Positions 33,861 to 41,875 of a DNA stretch of 64,000 nt are shown here, piece after piece (within the stretch, counting starts at the first letter, position 1; the number at the start of each line of letters is the position of its first letter). The DNA lies in assembly GCA_965198495.1 (NCBI GenBank), contig CBDAPL010000001.1, positions 1,426,001 through 1,490,000 on the forward strand. The letters are read 5' to 3'. This stretch comes from RH-AL1 sp965198495 (lineage in GTDB: Bacteria; Pseudomonadota; Alphaproteobacteria; Rhizobiales; Beijerinckiaceae). A model generated the notes under the pieces. That model ran no database searches. It had not been told where the DNA came from and saw only the letters and a list, made by a program, of their open reading frames with translations. Both the position numbers and the translations under genes were made by a program.

Positions 33861-36374
33861 ATGAGCGACCAAACGACGACCGCTTTCCATAGGAGCGAGC
33901 GGTCCGGAAGCCCGAGTCTCGTCCTCGTCTTCGCGGCACTGCTCGTCGCCGCCGCCGTCGCCTTTTCCGTGCTGCCGCGCGATCAGGCCGGCACCCTCAT
34001 CATCGGCTGCCTGGCCCTGCTCGCCGTCATCGGCATCTTCGCGCTTTTCGCCTACGCGATCGGCATCATCCAGTTCGCCGGCAAGGTGGTGAAAAACGAT
34101 GTGACCCGCATCGTCTGCGACAGCGGCCCGGACGGCATGCTGGTCACCGACGCGGGCGGCAAGTTCCTCTACGCCAACGACACCTACCTCAAGTTCTCGC
34201 GGGCGCGGGGCGCCGCCGACCTGCGCGGCATCGAGCGCCTGTTCTCCGGCGCGCCGGAAGTCTCCGAGGCGGTGTATCGCCTCGCCCAGGCGGCGCGTGA
34301 CGGCAAGCGCATGACGGAGGAACTGCGCCTGTCGCCGCCGCTCGAGGGCGCGCTCGGCGACGTCGGCTGGTACCGCGTCAAGGTGCGGCCGTTGTCGCTG
34401 TCGGGCGCCCGGCGGGCCAGCCTGTGGGCCATCGCCGACGTGACGCGCGAGCGCGAGCGCCACGAGAACGTCTTCCAGGAACTGCAGCACGCCATCGATT
34501 TCCTCGATCACGCGCCGGCCGGCTTCTTCTCGTGCAACGCCGCCGGCGAGGTCAGCTACATGAACGCGACGCTGGCCTCGTGGCTCGATTACGATCTCGC
34601 GCAGGTCGGCTCCGGCGGCCTGAAGCTCACCGATTTCGTGGCCGGCGGCGGCGCCGCGCTGCTCTCCAGCGTGACCGGCGGCCCCGGCGAACTGCGCACC
34701 GAGCGGTTCGACATCGATCTCAAGCGCCGCGGCGGCCAGAGCCTGGCGGTGCGCGTGCTGCACCGCCTCGCCGTCGGGCATGACGGGACGTCGGGCCCCT
34801 CGCGCACGCTCGTCATCAGCCGCGCGCCGGGCGAGGAGCCGGGCGAGGATCTGCGCGCCGCCGAGGTGCGCTTCGCCCGCGTCTTCAATGCCACGCCGGT
34901 CGCCATCGCGATCACCGACGCCGCCGGGGCGATCGCCCAGTCCAACGCCGCCTTCGCCCGCATGATGCCGGCCGCGCTGAAGAGCCGGCCGGGGCAGGGC
35001 GCGACGCGCTCGATCTACGACGCCATCGTCGAGAGCGACCGCGCCGCGCTGGAGCGGGCGATCCGCGCGGCCGCGGCGATGAAGAGCGACATCGCGCCCG
35101 TCGACGTCGGCCTTCTCGGCGAGGGCGGCCGCTCCGCCCGGCTGTTCGTGTCCGGCTCCGGCGAGCAGGAGGGTGGCGGCGCCACCGTCTACGCGCTCGA
35201 TACGACGGAGCAGCGCGCGTTGAAGGAGAACTTCGCCCAGTCGCAGAAGATGCAGGCGGTCGGCCAGCTCGCCGGCGGCATCGCGCACGACTTCAACAAC
35301 GTCTTGACCGCCATCCTCGGCTATTCCGACCTGCTGCTGGTCAATCACCGCCCGACCGATCCGTCCTTCCAGGACATCATGCAGATCAAGCAGAACGCCA
35401 ACCGCGCCGCCGCGCTGACGCGGCAGCTGCTGGCCTTCTCGCGGCGCCAGACGCTGCTGCCGGAGGTGCTGCGGCTCGGCGACGTGATGAGCGACCTGCA
35501 GATGCTGATGCGCCGCCTCGTCGGCGAGAAGATCGAGCTGGAGCTGCGCCACGGCCGCGACCTGTGGCTGGTCAAGGCCGACCTCAACCAGTTCGAGCAG
35601 GTGATCATCAACCTGGTCGTCAACGCGCGCGACGCGATGCCGTCGGGGGGCACGATCACGCTGCGCACCAAGAACGTGCCGGCGGCCGATTGCGCCGCCT
35701 ACAAGGAGGACGTGCTGCTGCCGGGCGACTACGTCGCCATCGCCGTCGAGGACAACGGCACCGGCATCCCGGCGGAGGTGCGCGAGAAGATCTTCGAGCC
35801 CTTCTTCACCACCAAGGAGGTCGGCAAGGGCACCGGCCTCGGCCTGTCGATGGTCTACGGCATCGTCAAGCAGACGGAGGGCTACGTCTTCTGCGATTCC
35901 GAGGTCGGCCGCGGCACCACCTTCACGATCCTGCTGCCGCGCCACGTGCCGAGCGAGGCGGACGAGCCGGTGAAGAAGGAGGTGGCGAAGCCCGTCACCG
36001 ATTCCACCGGCCACGGCACCATCCTGCTCGTCGAGGACGAGGAGGCGGTGCGCGCCTTCGGCGCCCGCGCGCTTGCGGCCCGCGGCTACACGGTGTTGCA
36101 GGCCGCCTCCGGCCTCGAGGCGCTCGAGGTCGTCGAGGAGAACAAGGGCAAGATCGACCTCATCGTCTCCGACGTCGTGATGCCGGAGATGGACGGCCCG
36201 ACCATGTTCGGCGAGCTGCGCAAGCGCGGCGTCAAGGCGAAAGTGATCTTCGTCTCCGGCTATGCCGAGGACGCCTTCTCCCGCAACCTGCCGGAAGGCG
36301 AGGACTTCGGCTTCCTGCCCAAGCCCTTCTCGCTGAAGCAGCTGATCGAGGCGGTGAAGGGGGCGACGGGGTAG
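33861..36374 (+). CDS. cckA: Cell-cycle hybrid histidine kinase CckA
   Basis: An 837-aa hybrid kinase. Two transmembrane helices lie in the first 70 residues; PAS-type sensory regions follow (about 90-440); the HisKA motif QLAGGIAHDFNNVLTAILGY has the phospho-His at about 476; N-box NLVVNARDAMPSGG and G-boxes EDNGTGIP and GKGTGLGLSMVYGI complete the ATPase domain; the C-terminal receiver carries the phospho-acceptor Asp in LIVSDVVMPEMDG (about 771). CckA phosphorylates ChpT and through it CtrA and CpdR. The ATG at 33861 opens MSDQTTTAFHRS. A CtrA-type site lies upstream, so feedback is possible. Confidence 0.93.
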   Translation: MSDQTTTAFHRSERSGSPSLVLVFAALLVAAAVAFSVLPRDQAGTLIIGCLALLAVIGIFALFAYAIGIIQFAGKVVKNDVTRIVCDSGPDGMLVTDAGGKFLYANDTYLKFSRARGAADLRGIERLFSGAPEVSEAVYRLAQAARDGKRMTEELRLSPPLEGALGDVGWYRVKVRPLSLSGARRASLWAIADVTRERERHENVFQELQHAIDFLDHAPAGFFSCNAAGEVSYMNATLASWLDYDLAQVGSGGLKLTDFVAGGGAALLSSVTGGPGELRTERFDIDLKRRGGQSLAVRVLHRLAVGHDGTSGPSRTLVISRAPGEEPGEDLRAAEVRFARVFNATPVAIAITDAAGAIAQSNAAFARMMPAALKSRPGQGATRSIYDAIVESDRAALERAIRAAAAMKSDIAPVDVGLLGEGGRSARLFVSGSGEQEGGGATVYALDTTEQRALKENFAQSQKMQAVGQLAGGIAHDFNNVLTAILGYSDLLLVNHRPTDPSFQDIMQIKQNANRAAALTRQLLAFSRRQTLLPEVLRLGDVMSDLQMLMRRLVGEKIELELRHGRDLWLVKADLNQFEQVIINLVVNARDAMPSGGTITLRTKNVPAADCAAYKEDVLLPGDYVAIAVEDNGTGIPAEVREKIFEPFFTTKEVGKGTGLGLSMVYGIVKQTEGYVFCDSEVGRGTTFTILLPRHVPSEADEPVKKEVAKPVTDSTGHGTILLVEDEEAVRAFGARALAARGYTVLQAASGLEALEVVEENKGKIDLIVSDVVMPEMDGPTMFGELRKRGVKAKVIFVSGYAEDAFSRNLPEGEDFGFLPKPFSLKQLIEAVKGATG

Positions 36375-36428
36375 GACGGCGAACGCTTTCGCAAACCGCG
36401 TCCGCCAACGAAATCTCTTTCGAAAAAT

Positions 36429-36677
36429 CTAGGCCGCCGCGAACGGTTCGATGAACCACGTGTAACTGCCCACCTTATCGACCTGTAGATTACAAAACGA
36501 GGAAATCTCGACGCTTGCTTCGTCTCTCAACTCTATGCTGCCCAAAGCCTCTTTGTTTGGAACGTCAACATACGAATATCTTTGAAGCCGTCTCAGCTGC
36601 TCGTCGGAGACATCGAACTCAAGCGCGAGAAGCTCGGTATTCTTATCGTAGCCCGTGACCTTGTGAACGACGTTCAT
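36429..36677 (-). CDS. Small DUF7683-like protein
   Basis: An 82-aa protein: NVVHKVTGYDKNTELLALEF opens a small alpha/beta fold, with SYTWFIEPF near the end. It resembles short DUF7683-type proteins found in many genomes, sometimes near toxin or mobile loci; this is recalled by pattern only. G+C content is low for the window, suggesting transfer. It is preceded by another small frame 27 bp upstream. Confidence 0.55.
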   Translation of the reverse strand: MNVVHKVTGYDKNTELLALEFDVSDEQLRRLQRYSYVDVPNKEALGSIELRDEASVEISSFCNLQVDKVGSYTWFIEPFAAA

Positions 36678-36704
36678 GGCTCGATCCGCCTCGTCTTGTC
36701 AGCT

Positions 36705-36893
36705 TTAGATTTGTTCGCCGATCGCCAAAGTCATCAGTGAGGAGTCGCTGATGCTTGCCTTGGTTGGGTCGGTGGGGAGAAATATGGCGGCTTGGCCCTT
36801 CATCGCTGGTTCGGCCCGGCTCTGGATTACGGGTCCATGGTGCGAAACGAACTTCGCGATAAGCGCGTCAAGCAAATCTCCGCCCTGAGACAC
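36705..36893 (-). CDS. Possible small protein or gene remnant, 62 aa
   Basis: A 62-aa frame from a GTG (MSQGGDLLDALIAKFVSHHG…) that ends 27 bp before the DUF7683-like gene on the same strand. Low G+C. No family recognised and no clear ribosome binding site; it may be the decayed end of a longer gene that came in with its neighbour. Confidence 0.25.
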   Translation of the reverse strand: MSQGGDLLDALIAKFVSHHGPVIQSRAEPAMKGQAAIFLPTDPTKASISDSSLMTLAIGEQI

Positions 36894-36965
36894 TACTCAA
36901 GCCCGTAATCATTGACCTAGACTGAAGGTAGCGCTACCTTAAGATATTACGTTCGGTGCTCGACC

Positions 36966-37079
36966 CATGACGCATTGACCGTGAGCATGACGCATTGAAC
37001 AGAAACCGCGAAATGCCGATGTCGTTGTTTTCACTCGTCAATCCCCAAGGGTCATGACGCTATGACGCTTATGACGCTG
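36966..37079. repeat. Tandem array F built on CATGACGC
   Basis: Two 20-bp units starting CATGACGCATTGA (36966 and 36986), then after 47 bp three short units of 8-9 bp, ATGACGCT(T/G) (37054-37079). It lies in a low-GC gap of about 270 bp with no gene. The ATGACGC core recurs in array A. Confidence 0.65.
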
Positions 37080-37163
37080 AAATGTAACGAAGTGTGCAAA
37101 TTTACGGGAGCGGCTTCAGACTCGATCGACCGCCTAGCCGCCGCCCGGATTCCGCCTTCTTCG

Positions 37164-37652
37164 CTAGCGCCGGCCGAGGTGGCGAAAGCCGAGGTCGTAG
37201 ATCGTCGCCGCGACGACGCCCGCCAGCACGAGATCCAGCGCCACGACGTACCAGATCGTGATGACGTCGGGGGTCTGGTCGCGCAGGAAGTGCAGCGAGC
37301 CCGAGCAGAGCGCGAGCAGCGGGATCAGCCCGGCAAGCCCGGTCGGCTGGCCGAGCGCGCGCAACCGCTTCATGCTCAGCATCGTGTAGCAGATCGCGAT
37401 GAGCAGCAGCGCGAAGGCATAGAGGATGAGGTAGGTGAAGGCGACGATCGTCACCGGCACGATCAGCGTGCTGGTGGCGAGATCGTGATGCGTGTAGGGC
37501 CGCAGCACGATCCAGATGGCGGTCAAGGCGACGACCAGCGCCGCCAGCCATGCCGTGTGGAAGCGCCAGGTGGCGGCGTCGATCGTCCCGGTCTCGGTGC
37601 GAAACAGGAAGCGCGCGCGCGCGCCCCTCGACACGCCGACGGCGGCGCTCAC
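37164..37652 (-). CDS. DUF805-like small membrane protein
   Basis: A 162-aa protein with about four hydrophobic helices (for example WLAALVVALTAIWIVL and FTYLILYAFALLLIAICYTM) and an N-terminal RARFLFRTETGTIDAATWRF, as in DUF805 family members. It starts with GTG overlapping the dapD stop (GTGA), so it is translationally coupled to dapD. Its N-terminus fits the family once this GTG is used. Function unknown. Confidence 0.65.
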   Translation of the reverse strand: MSAAVGVSRGARARFLFRTETGTIDAATWRFHTAWLAALVVALTAIWIVLRPYTHHDLATSTLIVPVTIVAFTYLILYAFALLLIAICYTMLSMKRLRALGQPTGLAGLIPLLALCSGSLHFLRDQTPDVITIWYVVALDLVLAGVVAATIYDLGFRHLGRR

Positions 37653-38503
37653 GTGCGCAGCAGCTCGTTGATCGCGGTCTTCTCGCGCGTGCGCGCGTCG
37701 ACGATCTTGACGATGACGGCGCAGTAGAGGGAAGGGCCGGGCGACCCGTCGGGCAGCGGCTTGCCCGGCATGTTGCCCGACACGACGACGGAATAGGGCG
37801 GCACGTAGCCCATGTGCACCTGCCCGGTGGTGCGGTCGACGATCTTGGTCGAGGCGGAGAGGAAGGTGCCCATCGCGATCACCGCGCCGCGCCCGATCAC
37901 CACACCCTCGACGACCTCGGAGCGGGCGCCGATGAAGCAATCGTCCTCGATGATGGTGGGATTAGCCTGCAGCGGCTCCAGCACGCCGCCGATGCCGACG
38001 CCGCCGGAGAGGTGCACGTTCTTGCCGATCTGCGCGCAAGAGCCGACGGTCGACCAGGTGTCGACCATCGTGCCGCTGTCGACGTAGGCGCCGAGATTGA
38101 CGAAGGAGGGCATCAGGATGACGCCGGGCGCGATATAGGCCGAGCGCCGCACCACGCAGTTGGGCACCGAGCGGAAACCGGCGGCGGCGTGCTCGGCCGG
38201 GCCCCAGCCCTCGAACTTGGAGGGCACCTTGTCCCACCAGGTCGTGCCGCCGGGACCGCCGGCGATCGGCGCCATGTCGTTGAGCCGAAACGACAGCAGC
38301 ACCGCCTTCTTCAGCCACTGGTTGACGTGCCAGGCCGCCGGGCCATCGCCGGCGCCGCGCGCGGCCACCCTGAGCGCGCCGGTGTCGAGCAGCCCCAGCG
38401 CCTCGTCGACCGCGTGCCGCACGTCACCCTGCGTCGCGGCCGAGATGGCGGCGCGGTTCTCGAAGGCGGCTTCGATCGTGGCGGCGAGGGCGTCGGGGGG
38501 CAT
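37649..38503 (-). CDS. dapD: 2,3,4,5-tetrahydropyridine-2,6-dicarboxylate N-succinyltransferase
   Basis: DapD, 284 aa, transfers succinyl from succinyl-CoA in the lysine/diaminopimelate pathway. The N-terminal helical domain (LAATIEAAFENRAAIS) precedes a left-handed beta helix of hexapeptide repeats; conserved blocks are RRSAYIAPGVILMPSFVN, GAYVDSGTMVDTWSTVGSCA, HLSGGVGIGGVLEPLQA and IEDDCFIGARSEVVEG. Start ATG at 38503. Followed by the coupled DUF805-like gene. Confidence 0.96.
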   Translation of the reverse strand: MPPDALAATIEAAFENRAAISAATQGDVRHAVDEALGLLDTGALRVAARGAGDGPAAWHVNQWLKKAVLLSFRLNDMAPIAGGPGGTTWWDKVPSKFEGWGPAEHAAAGFRSVPNCVVRRSAYIAPGVILMPSFVNLGAYVDSGTMVDTWSTVGSCAQIGKNVHLSGGVGIGGVLEPLQANPTIIEDDCFIGARSEVVEGVVIGRGAVIAMGTFLSASTKIVDRTTGQVHMGYVPPYSVVVSGNMPGKPLPDGSPGPSLYCAVIVKIVDARTREKTAINELLRT

Positions 38504-38691
38504 GGGTGGTTTCCGGAAAGGCGCGGGAGGTTTGGTGCGCGGGCGCGCGCAAGTCAACGGTGCAGGGCTCCCTTCGCGCCGCGATGGCGCGATACCTGCC
38601 CTTCCAACCCCGGCGTCGCTGCCATCCTTCGCGAAGCGTCCGCGTCATCTCTCGGCGGGACGCCAGGGCGCCTGCAAGGCATCCGCGCCAG

Positions 38692-39231
38692 CTATTCGAT
38701 GACCTCGTTGGGGTAGACGCCCCATAGGTCCGCCTGCTTGATGAAGCCGTCGAAGCCTTCGCCGTTGACGCGGCACCAGGTCTTGTCGCACGAGCGGATG
38801 TTGGCAAGCACGTTGGGCTCGAGCTTGGCCAGGGGCGCGGACCCGTCGGCGGACTTGGTGTAAACGAGGATCGGCGGCCCGTCCTTCTTCCAGGGCGTCA
38901 CCAGCGCGGTGCGCCGGCCCGACAGGAGCGAGTGCAGCACCCACCCCTCCGAGCCTTCGGAGTCGCGGACCTTGCGCCAGGTCTCGAACTCGGCGGTGAT
39001 CTCCACCGGCAGGCCGGCCCGCTCGAAGATCCATGTCGTACGATGATCCTTGGAGGGTCCCTCGCGCAGGTTGACCCGGTCCGACTTGAGGCTGACGTAA
39101 CGCGGGACCGCGAGGCCGCTCGCCGAGCCGGTCTGGTCCGCCAAGGTCGACGTCGCAAAGAGCATCGCGAGCAGCGTGCCGATGCCGAGCGCCAGCCCGC
39201 CTGTTCCTGAACGTCCGCCCTTTACCGTCAT
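38692..39231 (-). CDS. Exported SH3-domain protein
   Basis: A 179-aa protein: signal or anchor helix (LALGIGTLLAMLFATSTLA), then two bacterial SH3-like units. The first begins RYVSLKSDRVNLREGPSKDH and ends with EGWVLHSLLSGRR; the second contains LEPNVLANIRSCDKTWCRV and ends with DLWGVYPNE. Such periplasmic proteins probably bind peptidoglycan. Start ATG at 39231 is chosen for the signal peptide. Confidence 0.8.
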   Translation of the reverse strand: MTVKGGRSGTGGLALGIGTLLAMLFATSTLADQTGSASGLAVPRYVSLKSDRVNLREGPSKDHRTTWIFERAGLPVEITAEFETWRKVRDSEGSEGWVLHSLLSGRRTALVTPWKKDGPPILVYTKSADGSAPLAKLEPNVLANIRSCDKTWCRVNGEGFDGFIKQADLWGVYPNEVIE

Positions 39232-39502
39232 GAGCCTTCGATCCTCATTGCCGCTCCGCGTTTCGGCGGATGGATTGGGCGCCGCGCTTCTTGTCTTTAG
39301 GCCATCATCTGATAGAGAGGCCGGGAGCAAGCGAGGCGGGTTCTCAATCCATCTATCTTGATGCTCCGGCATCGTTAAGACAGGATGAAAACGGCTTCTC
39401 GACCATCGATCCCCGGTCACCTTGACGCGTTCTCGTGGCGCCAAAGCGGCGGGCGCCGACAGTCGTGGCGCCAAGACCTACAGCCCGCAGTCGACGGACC
39501 TC

Positions 39503-40498
39503 ATGAGCAAGAAGAAACCGCTCGTCATCATCACGCGCCGGCTACCCGACCGCATCGAGACGCGGATGTGCGAGCTGTTCGACACGCGCCTCAACATCGA
39601 CGATCACGCGATGACGCGTCCGCAGCTCATCGAGGCGGTTCGGCAGGCCGACGTGCTCGTGCCGACGGTGACCGATCGCATCGACGCGGAGATCATCCGC
39701 GAGGCCGGCCCGCAACTGAAGCTGATCGCCAACTTCGGCAATGGCGTCGACAACATCGCCATCGGCGCCGCGATCGAGCGCGGCATGACCGTGACGAACA
39801 CGCCGGGCGTCCTCACCGAGGATACCGCCGACATGACGATGGCGCTGATCCTCGCCGTCGCCCGCCGCATCGTCGAGGGCGCCGGCGCGATCCCCGCCAA
39901 CGAGTTCACCGGCTGGGCGCCGACCTGGATGCTCGGCCGCCGCATCACCGGCAAGCGCCTCGGCATCGTCGGCATGGGCCGCATCGGCCAGGCCGTGGCG
40001 CGCCGCGCCCGCGCTTTCGGCCTGCAGATCCACTATCACAATCGTCGCCGGCTCGGCATGCTGGTCGAGGAGAAGCTCGACGCGACCTATTGGGACTCGC
40101 TCGACCAGATGCTGGCACGCATGGACATCGTTTCGGTGAACTGCCCGCATACCCCGGCGACCTACCACCTTCTATCCGCGCGGCGCCTCAAGTATCTGCG
40201 GCCGGAGGCTCTGATCATCAACACCTCGCGCGGCGAGGTGATCGACGAGAACGCGCTGACCCGCATGCTGGAGGCGGGCGAGCTCGCCGGCGCCGGGCTC
40301 GACGTGTTCGAGCACGAGCCCTCCGTATCGCCCAAGCTGATCAGGCTCGCCAAGCAGGGCAAGGTGACCCTGCTGCCGCACATGGGATCGGCGACGACGG
40401 AAGGCCGCGTCGACATGGGCGAGAAGGTCATCGTCAACGTGAAGACCTTCTGGGACGGGCATCGGCCGCCGGACCGCGTGCTCGCGAGCATGCTGTAA
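39503..40498 (+). CDS. D-2-hydroxyacid dehydrogenase (glyoxylate/hydroxypyruvate reductase type)
   Basis: A 331-aa NAD(P)-dependent reductase. The Rossmann motif is GKRLGIVGMGRIGQAVARRA, the catalytic Arg is in INTSRGEVIDE, the Glu in the following AGAGLDVFEHEP, and the His in LLPHMGSATTEGR. The N-terminal substrate half reads FGNGVDNIAIGAA. Glyoxylate reductase (GyaR) is the closest fit; other 2-ketoacids are possible. slyX starts 4 bp later. A short duplicated GTGGCGCCAA lies upstream of the start (about 39435 and 39465). Confidence 0.85.
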   Translation: MSKKKPLVIITRRLPDRIETRMCELFDTRLNIDDHAMTRPQLIEAVRQADVLVPTVTDRIDAEIIREAGPQLKLIANFGNGVDNIAIGAAIERGMTVTNTPGVLTEDTADMTMALILAVARRIVEGAGAIPANEFTGWAPTWMLGRRITGKRLGIVGMGRIGQAVARRARAFGLQIHYHNRRRLGMLVEEKLDATYWDSLDQMLARMDIVSVNCPHTPATYHLLSARRLKYLRPEALIINTSRGEVIDENALTRMLEAGELAGAGLDVFEHEPSVSPKLIRLAKQGKVTLLPHMGSATTEGRVDMGEKVIVNVKTFWDGHRPPDRVLASML

Positions 40499-40502
40499 GG
40501 CG

Positions 40503-40703
40503 ATGAGCGAGACCAGGCTCGACGCGCTGGAGAGCAGGGTCGCGCACCAGGACGCCGTGATCGAGGATCTCGACGCGACGATCACCGCGCAATGGCGCAA
40601 GATCGACGGACTCGCGCGCGAACTGGCGATGCTGACCGAGCGTCTCCACGATCTCGGCCGGCGCGAACCCGGCGGATCCGAGCCGCCGCCGCCGCATTAC
40701 TGA
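40503..40703 (+). CDS. slyX: SlyX-family coiled-coil protein
   Basis: A 66-aa protein with the SlyX pattern: a heptad coiled coil (LDALESRVAHQDAVIEDLDA, then LARELAMLTERLHDL) and a Pro-rich end with PPPPHY. Function in the cell is unknown. It lies 4 bp after the dehydrogenase gene and 11 bp before the lysozyme-like gene, so the three are probably one transcript. Confidence 0.85.
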   Translation: MSETRLDALESRVAHQDAVIEDLDATITAQWRKIDGLARELAMLTERLHDLGRREPGGSEPPPPHY

Positions 40704-40714
40704 AGGGCGGGGCC

Positions 40715-41443
40715 ATGCGATCGTCGCGTTGGATCGCGCGTGCGCTCGGGTGCGCCGTTGCCGCCGCCAACCTTCTCTTCATCGCGGGCTGTGATCGCCG
40801 TCCCGACGCCTGCGCGGTCCGCGGAATCGACGTGTCCGGCCACCAGGGCGATATCGATTGGGACGCGGTCGCGGCGTCGGGCATCGTGTTCGCCTGGATC
40901 AAGGCGACCGAGGGCGGCGATTTCGCCGACGCGCGGTTCCGGCGCAATTGGTCCCTCGCCGCCGCCGCCGGCGTGAAGCGCGGCGCCTACCATTTCGTCA
41001 CCTGGTGCCGCCCGGCGCGGGACCAAGCGGCCTGGTTCGTCGCCAATGTCGCCGCCGATCCCGACGCGCTCCCGCCCGTGCTCGACGTCGAGTGGAATCC
41101 GGCATCGCGGTCATGCGCGCGGCACGCGCCCAGGGACGAGGCTCTCGCGACAATGCAGGTCATCCTCGCCGCCATGGAGAAAGCCTACGGCAAGGTCCCG
41201 GTGATCTACGCGCCGCTCGACTTCTACGACAAGGTGATGCGCGGCGCGCTTGATCGCTACCCTCTGTGGGCGCGGAGCCTCGGCGATCCGCCCTCGGGCT
41301 ATGGCGATCGTCCCTGGCGGATCTGGCAATATTCAGAGACGGGGTCGGTTCCGGGCATCGCGGGCGGCGTCGATCTCGACTGTTACAGTGGCGGGCCGGC
41401 GGACTTGGACGCCTGGCCCGACCGCCCGGACGCGTCCGGCTGA
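40715..41443 (+). CDS. GH25 lysozyme-like lipoprotein
   Basis: A 242-aa protein with a lipoprotein signal (AVAAANLLFIAGC). The GH25 barrel opens RGIDVSGHQGDIDWDAV, has WIKATEGGDF, the catalytic DxE in PVLDVEWNP, and ends WQYSETGSVPGIAGGVDLDC. GH25 enzymes cleave the muramyl bond of peptidoglycan. GAAGGGCGGGGCC precedes the ATG. As a lipoprotein it should act in the periplasm. Confidence 0.88.
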   Translation: MRSSRWIARALGCAVAAANLLFIAGCDRRPDACAVRGIDVSGHQGDIDWDAVAASGIVFAWIKATEGGDFADARFRRNWSLAAAAGVKRGAYHFVTWCRPARDQAAWFVANVAADPDALPPVLDVEWNPASRSCARHAPRDEALATMQVILAAMEKAYGKVPVIYAPLDFYDKVMRGALDRYPLWARSLGDPPSGYGDRPWRIWQYSETGSVPGIAGGVDLDCYSGGPADLDAWPDRPDASG

Positions 41444-41470
41444 GCGGTTGGCGCGACAGCCTCGACGGCG

Positions 41471-41671
41471 CTACTTCCGGTAGCTCTCGTTCACGCCCGT
41501 CCAGATCTCGCCCTTGTGGCCATCGACGTCGATGATCCGCGCGCCCTCGGCATTGCGCGCCTCCAGGCCCTTCTCCGCCGCCGCGATCGCGTCCTCGCGC
41601 GAGCCGGACAGCGTCTCCGCCTTGAGGTCGTCTTCGCCTTCGGTGCGGTAGATGATCTGAAATGTCGACAT
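41471..41671 (-). CDS. Small conserved hypothetical protein, 66 aa
   Basis: A 66-aa protein, MSTFQIIYRTEGEDDLKAET…, which looks like a small alpha/beta fold: a strand, a helix (SREDAIAAAEKGLEARNAEG) and strands (ARIIDVDGHKGEIWTG). GGGAGGCT before the ATG is a strong site. Resembles short Rhizobiales proteins of unknown role. Convergent with the lysozyme-like gene. Confidence 0.65.
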   Translation of the reverse strand: MSTFQIIYRTEGEDDLKAETLSGSREDAIAAAEKGLEARNAEGARIIDVDGHKGEIWTGVNESYRK

Positions 41672-41858
41672 GATCGAGCCTCCCTGGGTTTTCTTGCGAC
41701 CAGCCGAACGTTCGCCGCCGGGATGATGCCGGCAAGGGGAGACGGAGACGCATCGACCAAAGGGGGAGCATCCGCGGACGCTTCAGTCTCCGGAGCCGCG
41801 GCATCGGCTGCATTTCCACCGTCGCGCCCGCCGCCACGCTTGCCATTTGCCGAGACTT

Positions 41859-41873
41859 GAACAAACTACGAAC
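41859..41873 (+). promoter_or_regulatory. LexA-type SOS box before the radical-SAM repair gene
   Basis: GAACAAACTACGAAC is a direct repeat GAAC-N7-GAAC, the form of LexA box known in alphaproteobacteria. It ends 2 nt before the ATG at 41876, a position that would block transcription or early elongation. If real, the repair genes downstream are induced by DNA damage. Confidence 0.6.
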
Positions 41874-41875
41874 GC

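Noticed and set aside
33660..36014. A 784-codon minus-strand frame opposite cckA
   Set aside because: It mirrors the cckA coding sequence; composition (Arg/Ala/His/Asp rich) is typical of antisense reading in high-GC DNA.
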